From Pseudomonadota bacterium (GTDB lineage Bacteria > Desulfobacterota > Syntrophobacteria > Syntrophobacterales > Syntrophobacteraceae): a stretch of DNA of 20,271 nucleotides. The position numbers and the translations under genes are program-made. The stretch spans positions 1 to 20,271 of the forward strand of contig JAEZXS010000195.1 of the NCBI GenBank assembly GCA_023442755.1, in the 5' to 3' direction. Below are positions 7,427 to 14,283 of the stretch, in pieces; position 1 is the stretch's first letter; each line of letters opens with the position of its first letter. Under the pieces are notes generated by a model. It was not told the DNA's origin. It made no database searches and saw only the letters and a list, made by a program, of their open reading frames with translations.

Positions 7427-7556
7427 ATTACCGCCGGAAAGGGCGGGATGTCTTCGCCCGGCAGGCCTTACTTCTGCCTGCGACGGCAGTTCAAAAAAGT
7501 GCAGGTGAGTCAAATCCGTTTCCGTTTCCTGTCTTCTGCAGGAGAAGCCCTACCCT

Positions 7557-9461
7557 ATGTTCTTCGAAAAACAGTGGCAATCTCACTATGTCGAGAAAAC
7601 AGGAGAGGCGCAGACGATCCTCCGGCAGGTCCTGGCCGATGGGAACCGGCTCTACATCGCTTCGGGCTGCGGCGAACCCCAGCACCTGGTTCGCTCTCTT
7701 CTTGAGATCCTGCCCGAATACCGCGACCTGGAAATAGTCCAGAACCTCTCTTTCGGCTCTCTGCCCGAAGACTGGTCCCCCTTTCAGCAAAACGCGCGCA
7801 TAAAGACTTTTTTCGTCGGACCCAAATCGCGTGAAGCCGTAAACAGCGGCCTCGCCGACTACATCCCCATCTATTTCTCCTCAGTGCCTTCGCTTCTGAA
7901 AAACGAACCGTTTTGGGCCCTCGATCTTGCCCTCATCCAGGTCACCCCGCCCGACGAACACGGTTTCTGCTCCATGGGAATTTCGGTCGGAACGGTGAAA
8001 AGCGCCGCGGAATCCGCCAGGATAATCATCGCGCAGGTCAATCCCAATATGCCTCGAACGCTTGGAGACAGCTTTATCCACGTCTCCCGGATCCACTATT
8101 TCGTCGAACACGACGAACCGCTGCTGGAGGTCCATGTAACCGAACGCAGCGCCGTGGCCGAACGCATAGCCCGATACGTATCGATTCTCGTCGAAGACGG
8201 CTCCACCATCCAGATTGGGTTCGGCAGGATCGCCAACTCCGTTTTGCGATACCTCGAGGACAAAAAAGACCTCGGCATTCATACCGAGATCCTTACCGAT
8301 GCGCACCTTCACCTGATCCGCAAGGGCGCAGTGTCCGGCCTGATGAAAACCGTCCACCAGGGGAAGATCGTCGCGAGTTTCTGCATGGGAACAAAGGAAC
8401 TCTACGATTTCGTCGGCGACAATCCAGAGGTCGAACTCTACCCGATAGACTACGTAAACGACCGTCACCTGATAAGCCAGCACGACAGGATGGTCGCAAT
8501 CAACTCTGCCCTGGAAATAGACCTGACAGGGCAAATCTGCGCGGATTCCATCGGACACAGGGTCTACAGCGGCATCGGCGGGTACGTGGACTTCATGCAC
8601 GGAGCGGCAAGCGCCAGGATGGGAAAGACCATCATCGTGCTCCCTTCGACTAGTCCCGACGGCCGCAGGTCCCGAATTGTCAGTCACCTGACGAACGGTG
8701 CCGGAGTGGTGAGTTCCCGGAGCAACATCCGCTACATCGTCACCGAATTCGGCATCGCCTACCTTCACGGGAAGACGATCCGCGAACGCGCCCTGGCTTT
8801 GATCAACATTGCCCATCCGCGGTTTCGGGAAAAGCTTCTCGCCGAGGCGAAACTTTTGCACTATGTCTATGAAGACCAGATCCTGCCGCCTATTTACGAA
8901 CCGCTCTATCCCGGGCAGTGGGAAACTCAGCAGCTCTTTACGGGCGGCATAGAGGTATTTTTCCGGCCGATCAAACCGACCGACGAACGCGGGCTGCAGG
9001 AGTTTTTTTACTCCCTCCCCGACCAGGACATATACTATCGTTTCCTCTCCGCCATGAAGGTTTTCCCGCATCGCAACACGCAGGGAATGTGCAACATCGA
9101 CTACGAGCACGAAATGGCGATTGTCGGCGTGACGGGCGCAATCGGCAGCGAGCAGATCATCGGAATCGGCCGATACATACTCGATCAGAAAACGAATATA
9201 GCCGAGGTAGACTTTGCCGTAGCCGCGGGCTGGCAGCGCAAGGGCATCGGCACATTCCTTCTCCACTACCTGAGTGAAATAGCCAAGAGCGTGGGTATAA
9301 GCGGTTTTGTCGCATATGTGCTCGCATCCAACAGGCGAATGCTTTCCGTATTCAACAACGTCGGCTACGCCGTGCATTCCGTCCTGGACGAGGGCATCTA
9401 TGAAATTTCTTTCCGCTTCGATGAACCCGCCCTCAGCTGCATTACAAAAGAGTACACATGA
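7557..9461 (+). CDS. Acetyl-CoA hydrolase/transferase family CoA-transferase fused to a C-terminal GNAT acetyltransferase
   Basis: Two-domain protein of 634 aa. Residues about 1-450 form a class I acyl-CoA transferase of the acetyl-CoA hydrolase / 4-hydroxybutyrate CoA-transferase family. Visible landmarks are LIQVTPPDEHGFCSMGIS (127-144), IHTEILTDA (241-249) with Glu244 a candidate catalytic residue, YSGIGGYVDFMHGA (337-350) and YIVTEFGIAYLHGKT (393-407). Residues about 466-622 form a GNAT domain with the acetyl-CoA loop QRKGIG (560-565), followed by NRRMLSVFNNVGY. The transferase probably moves CoA between short-chain acids such as acetate, propionate or butyrate. The GNAT domain may acetylate a protein or small molecule, but no substrate is evident. 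AGGAG lies about 12 bases before the ATG, a long spacing. The stop overlaps the start of the next gene. Confidence 0.92.
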   Translation: MFFEKQWQSHYVEKTGEAQTILRQVLADGNRLYIASGCGEPQHLVRSLLEILPEYRDLEIVQNLSFGSLPEDWSPFQQNARIKTFFVGPKSREAVNSGLADYIPIYFSSVPSLLKNEPFWALDLALIQVTPPDEHGFCSMGISVGTVKSAAESARIIIAQVNPNMPRTLGDSFIHVSRIHYFVEHDEPLLEVHVTERSAVAERIARYVSILVEDGSTIQIGFGRIANSVLRYLEDKKDLGIHTEILTDAHLHLIRKGAVSGLMKTVHQGKIVASFCMGTKELYDFVGDNPEVELYPIDYVNDRHLISQHDRMVAINSALEIDLTGQICADSIGHRVYSGIGGYVDFMHGAASARMGKTIIVLPSTSPDGRRSRIVSHLTNGAGVVSSRSNIRYIVTEFGIAYLHGKTIRERALALINIAHPRFREKLLAEAKLLHYVYEDQILPPIYEPLYPGQWETQQLFTGGIEVFFRPIKPTDERGLQEFFYSLPDQDIYYRFLSAMKVFPHRNTQGMCNIDYEHEMAIVGVTGAIGSEQIIGIGRYILDQKTNIAEVDFAVAAGWQRKGIGTFLLHYLSEIAKSVGISGFVAYVLASNRRMLSVFNNVGYAVHSVLDEGIYEISFRFDEPALSCITKEYT

Positions 9462-10072
9462 AATCGGGTCCCAGGCGCCTCATAAATCCATCCGAGCTGG
9501 CGTTCGACATAGACGGTGTTGTTGCCGATACCATGGATGTGTTCGTGCAACTCGCTCGCGACCGATACGGGTTCCGCGATCTTTCGAAAGAAGACCTTAC
9601 CAACTATGACCTGGATCGCTGCCTGAATTTCGGAAAGGAAATCCTCGACGACCTCATCTGCCTGACCCTGTCCGAAGAGCATACGCGGAAAATCCCCCCG
9701 GTACCCGGAGCACCCGAATTCCTGAGCGAGTTGGCCCGGCATACGCCGCTGCGATTCATAACGGCGCGCATCTGGCCGGAATCGATCACCGAGTGGCTCT
9801 ACTCCATCCTGCCCGATGTCAATCGCGCGAATATCCATGTCATCGCTTCAGGCGCTCCCGAAGCCAAGCTTGCGATACTCGAACAACTCGGCATCCGCTT
9901 CTTTGTCGAAGACAGGGTCGAAACATGCCGCCAGTTGAAAAATGCCGGAATCCAGCCCTTTCTTTTTGAACAGCCCTGGAACCGGAACGAGACCGCCGAC
10001 GGATTTGTGCGTATAGGGAACTGGGTCCAATTGAAAGAATGGGTATTGCTCCCGGACACGAATTTGAGGTAG
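9458..10072 (+). CDS. HAD-superfamily phosphatase, 5'(3')-nucleotidase-like
   Basis: The 204-aa protein has the four HAD motifs: FDIDGVVAD (16-24; Asp17 nucleophile, Asp19 acid/base), FITAR (motif II Thr), a Lys in PEAKLAIL (motif III), and FFVEDRVET (motif IV acidic pair). The short cap after motif I and the ITAR motif resemble the NT5C/5'(3')-deoxyribonucleotidase branch, but the substrate cannot be read from sequence. Its ATG overlaps the preceding stop as ATGA, so translation is probably coupled to the CoA-transferase/GNAT gene and the two likely act in a shared process. GC-rich sequence and a separate promoter-like site follow before minC. Confidence 0.85.
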   Translation: MKSGPRRLINPSELAFDIDGVVADTMDVFVQLARDRYGFRDLSKEDLTNYDLDRCLNFGKEILDDLICLTLSEEHTRKIPPVPGAPEFLSELARHTPLRFITARIWPESITEWLYSILPDVNRANIHVIASGAPEAKLAILEQLGIRFFVEDRVETCRQLKNAGIQPFLFEQPWNRNETADGFVRIGNWVQLKEWVLLPDTNLR

Positions 10073-10105
10073 AGTTGGCTAACGGAAAGGGGGGGCTTCC
10101 TTCCT

Positions 10106-10111
10106 TATAAT
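10106..10111 (+). promoter_or_regulatory. Perfect TATAAT upstream of minC
   Basis: TATAAT at 10106-10111 lies 90 bases before the minC start. The sequence 17 bases upstream (CGGAAA) is not a -35 match. A small hairpin, GCGGCA-TAC-TGCCGC (10153-10167), lies between this site and minC. Confidence 0.35.
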
Positions 10112-10200
10112 TCATCTTCAACTACTATCCCGGAAACCCATGCTGAACTGATGCGGCATACTGCCGCGCTCTTACTCAGGGCCAAGGGGCGGATTTTTTT

Positions 10201-10860
10201 ATGTCCTCATCCGAATCGCCACCCGTGCAGGTCAAAGCCGACAGGAGCGGCTTCATACTCGTTCCCGACCCGGCGGCATCCTTCGATGCCATCGTTGCCT
10301 ATATGGAGGAGCGACTGGAGCAGTCGCGCGATTTCTTTCATAAAACGGATATGGTCCTCGATCTCAGGTCCAGACCTTTACGTACGGATGAAATTTCGAC
10401 GCTGTACGACAAGCTGTTCGAAAAATCCCAAGTGAAGCTCATCCAGGTGCAGCTCAGCGACGAACTCTCCTTTGTCGTGGAGGGGGAGACGCGGAGACAC
10501 CGGTTTGTGTCCAGGGAAAGCGAGCCGGCCCGGGAAGATGCCCCCGTGATAGTGCGGAATACATGCAGATCGGGAGTACGCATCGTTTCGCCGTCCGACT
10601 GCGTCGTTCTCGGGGATGTCAATCCGGGAGCGGAGATAATCGCGGCCGGAGACGTCGTGGTTTTCGGCACTTTGCGCGGGTTTGCCCATGCGGGGGCCGG
10701 CGGAGAGCGGAACGCCAGGATCTGGGCTTTGAGCATCGAGCCGAACCAGATCCGCATTGCGGACCTGGTGGCCGTCCCGCCGCGAGGCGGCAAGCCGATC
10801 CCGAAGCGGTTCGAAATAGCGGAAATTCAAAACGACGCGATTCAGGTGATAACCATCTAG
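10201..10860 (+). CDS. minC: Septum site-determining protein MinC
   Basis: Inhibitor of FtsZ polymerisation that keeps division off the cell poles, recruited to the membrane by MinD. The 219-aa product has the N-terminal MinC_N domain (about 7-100), a linker rich in Arg/Glu, and the C-terminal beta-helix MinC_C domain (about 118-219). MinC_C is shown by NTCRSGVRIVSPSDCVVLGD, then AAGDVVVFGTLRGFAHAGAGG, the conserved Gly-rich rung. The ribosome site is imperfect: AAGGGG about 11 bases upstream, separated by an oligo-T tract directly before the ATG. It is the first gene of a minCDE cluster, 144 bases ahead of minD. Confidence 0.95.
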   Translation: MSSSESPPVQVKADRSGFILVPDPAASFDAIVAYMEERLEQSRDFFHKTDMVLDLRSRPLRTDEISTLYDKLFEKSQVKLIQVQLSDELSFVVEGETRRHRFVSRESEPAREDAPVIVRNTCRSGVRIVSPSDCVVLGDVNPGAEIIAAGDVVVFGTLRGFAHAGAGGERNARIWALSIEPNQIRIADLVAVPPRGGKPIPKRFEIAEIQNDAIQVITI

Positions 10861-11004
10861 ACGAGTGCTGCGTCAACTGAATTAATGAATGCCGGCGGAC
10901 AGGGGTATAGCACCCTTCCCGCCCGTTGTATTGGTTATTTGCTGGAAATTATGTCGGGTAGCGGGCAAACAGCTGCAGTTTCTTTTCATACGACAGGGTG
11001 ATTT

Positions 11005-11796
11005 ATGGCTGGCAAAACGATTGTAGTGACATCCGGCAAGGGCGGGGTTGGAAAGACCACCACCGTAGCCAACCTGGGAACGACACTGGCAAAAAAGAAG
11101 CATAGCGTCGTAATGATCGATGCCGATATAGGATTGCGCAACCTGGATGTGGTAATGGGGCTTGAAAATCGCATCGTGTACAACGTTGTCGATATAGTCG
11201 AGGGCAAGTGCAGAAAAGAGCAGGCGATGATCCGTGATCGGAAATTGCCGAACCTTTTCATCATTCCAGCGGCTCAGACCAGGGAAAAGAGCGCGGTGAA
11301 TCCCGAGCAGATGAAGAAGCTCTGCGCCGATCTCGCCGCTGAATTCGATTACATCATCATCGACTGTCCGGCGGGGATCGAGCAGGGGTTCAAGAATGCG
11401 ATCGCCGGGGCTGACACGGCCCTGGTTGTCACGACCCCCGAGGTCTCGGCGATTCGGGATGCCGACCGCGTGATCGGCCTGCTCGAAGCAGCCCTGCTCC
11501 GGAATATCCATCTCATCGTCAACCGGCTCAACGCAAAGATGGTCAAAAAAGGCGACATGATGTCCACGGAAGACATCCTGTCCCTCCTTTCGGTTCCTCT
11601 GCTGGGTGTGATACCCGAGAGCGAGGAAGTTGTGGTCTCCACAAACCGCGGCGTCCCACTGGTCCATGACAGGGGAAGCAAGGCTGGGGCTGCTTTCAGG
11701 CAGATTGCCTCACGCCTTAACGGCGAATCCGTTCCGGTGGACGAGAACGGTTCCGACGGATTCTTCAGCCGCGTGAAACGGCTTATCTGGAACTGA
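11005..11796 (+). CDS. minD: Septum site-determining ATPase MinD
   Basis: Membrane-cycling ParA/MinD-family ATPase that carries MinC and oscillates under MinE control. The 263-aa product has the deviant Walker A motif SGKGGVGKTT (residues 10-19, signature Lys11 and Lys16), the switch I region MIDADIGLRNLDVVMG, and the Walker B/switch II stretch YIIIDCPAGIEQG. The last residues, FFSRVKRLIWN, form the basic amphipathic membrane-targeting helix. The gene lies 144 bases after minC and 14 before minE. A weak promoter-like pair (TTGTAT with TTATGT) lies in the minC-minD gap. It should act with its two neighbours as the complete Min oscillator. Confidence 0.97.
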   Translation: MAGKTIVVTSGKGGVGKTTTVANLGTTLAKKKHSVVMIDADIGLRNLDVVMGLENRIVYNVVDIVEGKCRKEQAMIRDRKLPNLFIIPAAQTREKSAVNPEQMKKLCADLAAEFDYIIIDCPAGIEQGFKNAIAGADTALVVTTPEVSAIRDADRVIGLLEAALLRNIHLIVNRLNAKMVKKGDMMSTEDILSLLSVPLLGVIPESEEVVVSTNRGVPLVHDRGSKAGAAFRQIASRLNGESVPVDENGSDGFFSRVKRLIWN

Positions 11797-11810
11797 AAGG
11801 AGTTGGGCCA

Positions 11811-12077
11811 ATGTTGAGTGTACTGCGGCGCTTTTTCGGAGATAAACCGAGCGGAAAAGTTGCTCGAAAACGGATGCAGTTTGTCCTGATGCACGACAGG
11901 ATCGACATCACCCCGGACATGATGGAAGCGCTCAAAAACGACATCATGAAGGTCCTGTCCAGGTACATGGAAATCGACGACACGTCCGTTAAGGTCGACC
12001 TGGAACAGGGAAAGGACTTCATGGCCCTCATATCCAATGTCCAGGTAAAACGCGTTTACAGGCAGGCATCGAGTTGA
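11811..12077 (+). CDS. minE: Cell division topological specificity factor MinE
   Basis: Stimulates MinD ATPase and releases it from the membrane, producing pole-to-pole oscillation. The 88-aa length is normal. The N-terminal MLSVLRRFFG is the amphipathic membrane-binding segment. VARKRMQFVLMHDR (near 17-30) is the MinD-contact region that switches between helix and strand. The rest, from DITPDMMEALKNDIMKVLSR to DLEQGKDFMALISNVQVKR, is the dimerisation domain. A strong AAGGAG lies 8 bases before the ATG, and only 14 bases separate it from minD, so it is certainly cotranscribed. Confidence 0.96.
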   Translation: MLSVLRRFFGDKPSGKVARKRMQFVLMHDRIDITPDMMEALKNDIMKVLSRYMEIDDTSVKVDLEQGKDFMALISNVQVKRVYRQASS

Positions 12078-12147
12078 TCCCTGTAGCGCGGGATTTCCGA
12101 AGCCTGTTTTTTCTGCGGGTACAATCGCATAGCTAATTTTCACGTCG

Positions 12148-12177
12148 GGGCCGGATTGACTGCTCTCGATCCGGCCC
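12148..12177. other. GC-rich hairpin between minE and the PC4-like gene
   Basis: A perfect 9-bp stem, GGGCCGGAT / ATCCGGCCC, with a 12-base loop (12157-12168), sits between convergent genes. No T-run follows on either strand, so it is not a canonical intrinsic terminator, but it could still end transcription or stabilise 3' ends. A T-run (12106-12113 region) precedes it after minE. Confidence 0.45.
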
Positions 12178-12290
12178 GGCGGTCTGCGATCCGGATATCG
12201 CTCAGGAAGGCGTGGGATTCAGGCGGAAACGGTTCTCCCGGGAAATGAACTTCCGCGCTCTTATCGCTGTTTCTTTCTAACTGCCGGTCT

Positions 12291-12521
12291 CTATTCCTCC
12301 TCCAGAGCTTCCTTCAATTTCTGCACTCCGGCCTCGAGTTCCGGAAATAATTCTACGGAGATAGTCAGCCCCTTTTTCGATGGATGGAAATCCCCATCAT
12401 CACCTTTGTAATATATACGCAGGTCCACATATTGTTTTCCCTTGTAAAAGGTGATGGATGACCTGACTTCTTCGAGGGGGTTCTTCGGAAATGCGTGTAC
12501 GATTTGCGGTTCTTTCGCCAT
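12291..12521 (-). CDS. PC4/p15-like transcriptional coactivator, ssDNA-binding protein (76 aa)
   Basis: Small nucleic-acid-binding protein related to the eukaryotic coactivator PC4 and bacterial YdbC. Family members form dimers that bind single-stranded DNA through a curved beta-sheet. The visible core is VRSSITFYKGKQYVDLRIYYKG (19-40), then the loop DDGDFHPSKKGLTISVELF (41-59), with the conserved KKGLT/S element, and a C-terminal helix LEAGVQKLKEALEEE. The length fits a minimal PC4 domain with no extra regions. AAGGA lies 8 bases before the ATG, and a TATAAA occurs at 12549-12554 on the same strand without a clear -35. It converges with minE. Its target in this organism is unknown. Confidence 0.88.
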   Translation of the reverse strand: MAKEPQIVHAFPKNPLEEVRSSITFYKGKQYVDLRIYYKGDDGDFHPSKKGLTISVELFPELEAGVQKLKEALEEE

Positions 12522-12918
12522 ATTGCCGATCCTTGTTTCCGGAATTGATTTATATTGCAGGCCGCCGCGGCTGCCGTGCCGAAAGATTCGGCAGTATACT
12601 CCCTATACGAGAGCTAATTCCATCCCAAAGGTATACGTTCATGACGAATTTATGTCTTTAGTCCGGGGTTTCAATGGGAAGAGCAGAAGAAATTCGCCGG
12701 AAGCTATGCAATTCACGACAATAGGTTGAGAACGTAATAAGCTATGCCGCTGATACGACCGGGACGGAATCCCGATACTAAGTCCGGCATGGCATGTGCC
12801 AAGAAAGCTGTTGCGGGGCTCGGTTTACAACGCGTCACATGATTGCACTTCTGCCGGAGAACTCCCCCATCCCGTCAGGCATTCCCGTTTTTTCCCGGCT
12901 GGCTTCCAGCCGATAGCG
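12522..12918. other. Gene-poor stretch with small palindromes
   Basis: No convincing gene in these 397 bases. Visible structures are a GCCGAA-AGA-TTCGGC hairpin (12578-12592), a nested fold with outer stem ATGCCG/CGGCAT (12744-12749 with 12785-12790) and inner CGGGA-CGGAA-TCCCG (12760-12774), and a REP-like GGCTGG-CTT-CCAGCC hairpin (12897-12911). The PC4-like gene's promoter should lie at the left end. Confidence 0.5.
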
Positions 12919-13161
12919 TCAACTGAACTCGCCGGCACAGAACTCTATATCGCCCGCCCCCCAGCACTTGTCGCAGGGGATATTTTCAAAACAGTCAAAG
13001 CCGCTCCCGTTGCATGCGGGACAGAATGTCCGAACGCACCTTTCATTCACGTGTAACTGACCCATCTTCTTCTCCGTGCTTCCCTGGTCGGCTCCCAGGT
13101 TTTCCAGGCAAATACAAGGCATCAATAAGACAAGACATACTATTAACGTTAAATCATGCAC
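12919..13161 (-). CDS. Small apparently exported protein with one DnaJ-type CxxCxGxG zinc-finger pair (80 aa)
   Basis: Begins at a GTG (13161); no in-frame ATG exists between this and the upstream stop, and the ribosome site is weak. Residues about 4-20 (LTLIVCLVLLMPCICLE) are hydrophobic, like a signal peptide or anchor. The remainder carries CPACNGSG (47-54) and CDKCWGAG (63-70), two copies of the CxxCxGxG motif. DnaJ has four such motifs making two zinc sites, so two would make a single site. An extra Cys lies between them (57), others at 42 and 75. The second half of the protein is clearly patterned, supporting a real gene. Function unknown; it could be a minimal zinc-binding or redox-sensing peptide. 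The neighbouring regions are gene-poor. Confidence 0.6.
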   Translation of the reverse strand: MHDLTLIVCLVLLMPCICLENLGADQGSTEKKMGQLHVNERCVRTFCPACNGSGFDCFENIPCDKCWGAGDIEFCAGEFS

Positions 13162-13464
13162 ATCGCCATTACCAGCGGCTGACGGTCAAAAAAAGCCCCT
13201 GAGCGCCGAGGTGTTCGACAGCCGGAGAACATTCGCCGCTATACGTCCTGACAGGCATATCTCGCCTACGCTCGAATGGAAAGGAAACCAGGAGATGCGT
13301 TGTGGTGGTAAATTAACCCGACCTCTCGATGTGCCCGGAGCGACCCGGCATTTGGCCGAACCGCTCCGAGCTTCGGCCCGGTCTGAATCTACCACGCTCA
13401 AGCAATTTGGGCAGGTACTCTTCAGACAAGGATGGGAAAGGGATATAAGACGTTTCCGGCCGCG
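13162..13464. other. Gene-poor stretch with a composite hairpin
   Basis: No credible gene. The main structure is a two-storey hairpin at 13336-13368: outer CGGAGCG/CGCTCCG, an ACC/AAC internal loop, inner CGGC-ATTTG-GCCG. No T-run follows on either strand. It lies about 97 bases beyond the stop of the small minus-strand gene at 13465. A 10-base palindrome TTAACGTTAA lies at 13143-13152, just inside the neighbouring gene. Confidence 0.45.
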
Positions 13465-13737
13465 CTAGGGCTGATTGCGCCCCGAAAAGAAATTATCGAG
13501 CCAGGTGAAACCTTCGTTTGCAACATTTTTGAAGCTCTCACATCCCTTCTTGTTGCCGCCGATCCATTCCTTGAAGGCTCCCTTGCCTTCGGGAGGAACC
13601 CAGGCCGCCTGGTCTACGAGCGCGCCAAGCATTCTTTCCGTCTGGTCCCAGAACATGATCATGTTGTTCATTATTCCGTCAAACGTTACTCTTTGCTGGT
13701 CCAGCAGCAGCTTCGCCATCCTCATCTGCTGTTCCAT
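13465..13737 (-). CDS. Small helical protein, possibly phasin-like (90 aa)
   Basis: I chose the ATG at 13737 because an excellent GAGGAGG lies 5 bases upstream; an in-frame ATG 12 codons earlier has none. The product (MEQQMRMAKLLLDQQRVTFD...) has no signal peptide and one Cys. It is predicted as two or three amphipathic helices: about 1-45, then WVPPEGKGAFKEWIGGNKKG, then ESFKNVANEGFTWLDNFFSG. The pattern of an N-terminal QTERM helix, a P-E-G-K turn, a Trp-containing helix and a terminal FK...GF...FF helix resembles small phasin-like proteins that coat polyhydroxyalkanoate granules, but that is from memory and no PHA gene is in the window. The strong ribosome site suggests abundant translation. 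Confidence 0.65.
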   Translation of the reverse strand: MEQQMRMAKLLLDQQRVTFDGIMNNMIMFWDQTERMLGALVDQAAWVPPEGKGAFKEWIGGNKKGCESFKNVANEGFTWLDNFFSGRNQP

Positions 13738-14283
13738 TTCAACCTCCTCAGAATGAGTTTCCCGTTTCTTCACTGTTCTCTCAACACTTCCATCATCCAG
13801 TGAAAAGAGGCAACCACCTCCTTCCTCATCAAATTGTATCGGGATGTTCGGAACAACCTTTCAGGGTAAGGCCGAAAGTCGATCGAAGTCAGGTGGAAAG
13901 CGCCCCCCCGGCAAAAACCGGGGCCTGCCGATGGAAAGCAATTATAGGACCACCGGTAACATGATCAATAAGGGAAAGACAGGATTTTACACCAAATCGC
14001 ACTGTACGCCCGGACCGGTCAGACGACCGCGAAGAGCTTCGGAGGGGCGACGGCCTGTCACGTCCGTCGCCCCTCTTTCAAGCCTGCCGTGGCGATACTT
14101 GCCAAAGCGGATGAGAGATTCTAGCTTTTCATATAGCGCTTATTACGAGCGATTAATTATCGTATTCTACCGGACAAGCTGAGATGCCTCAATCGACACG
14201 CATTTTTCACATAAGTCTATCAGTATCACAAACCCGTTCAGGAGATACCAATTTGGCGAGGCATGCGGCACATGGAGGGAATC
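13738..14283. other. Long intergenic region upstream of the malate synthase-like gene
   Basis: The 546 bases lie between divergent genes. The open frame at 13844-14182 is rich in Arg, Gly and Pro and has no ribosome site, so I do not call it. The left end holds the leader of the minus-strand gene, including a second unused AGGAGG near 13825. The right end shows a near-palindrome CGAT-TAATT-ATCG around 14149-14161 that could be an operator for the malate synthase-like gene. A strong terminator hairpin is listed separately. Confidence 0.5.
14042..14078 (+). terminator. Strong hairpin with short T-run, no obvious upstream gene
   Basis: A perfect 12-bp stem, GAGGGGCGACGG / CCGTCGCCCCTC (14042-14053 with 14064-14075), has a 10-base loop and is followed by TTT. 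Nothing convincingly coding lies upstream on the plus strand for about 1.9 kb, so it may terminate an unrecognised small RNA or simply insulate the downstream operon. Confidence 0.55.

Noticed and set aside
7881..9377. 498-aa minus-strand open frame opposite the CoA-transferase gene
   Set aside because: Antisense shadow in GC-rich coding sequence; no recognisable motif, while the plus strand encodes two known domains.
12148..12177. GC-rich hairpin as intrinsic terminator of minE
   Set aside because: Stem is strong but neither strand has a following T-run, so I list it as a hairpin only.
14149..14161. Near-palindrome CGAT-TAATT-ATCG as an operator for the malate synthase-like/aceA unit
   Set aside because: Too short and AT-rich to distinguish from chance; mentioned only as a possibility in the intergenic entry.
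13844..14182. 112-aa plus-strand open frame upstream of the malate synthase-like gene
   Set aside because: No ribosome site, Arg/Gly/Lys-rich composition, and it runs straight through the strong hairpin at 14042-14078.
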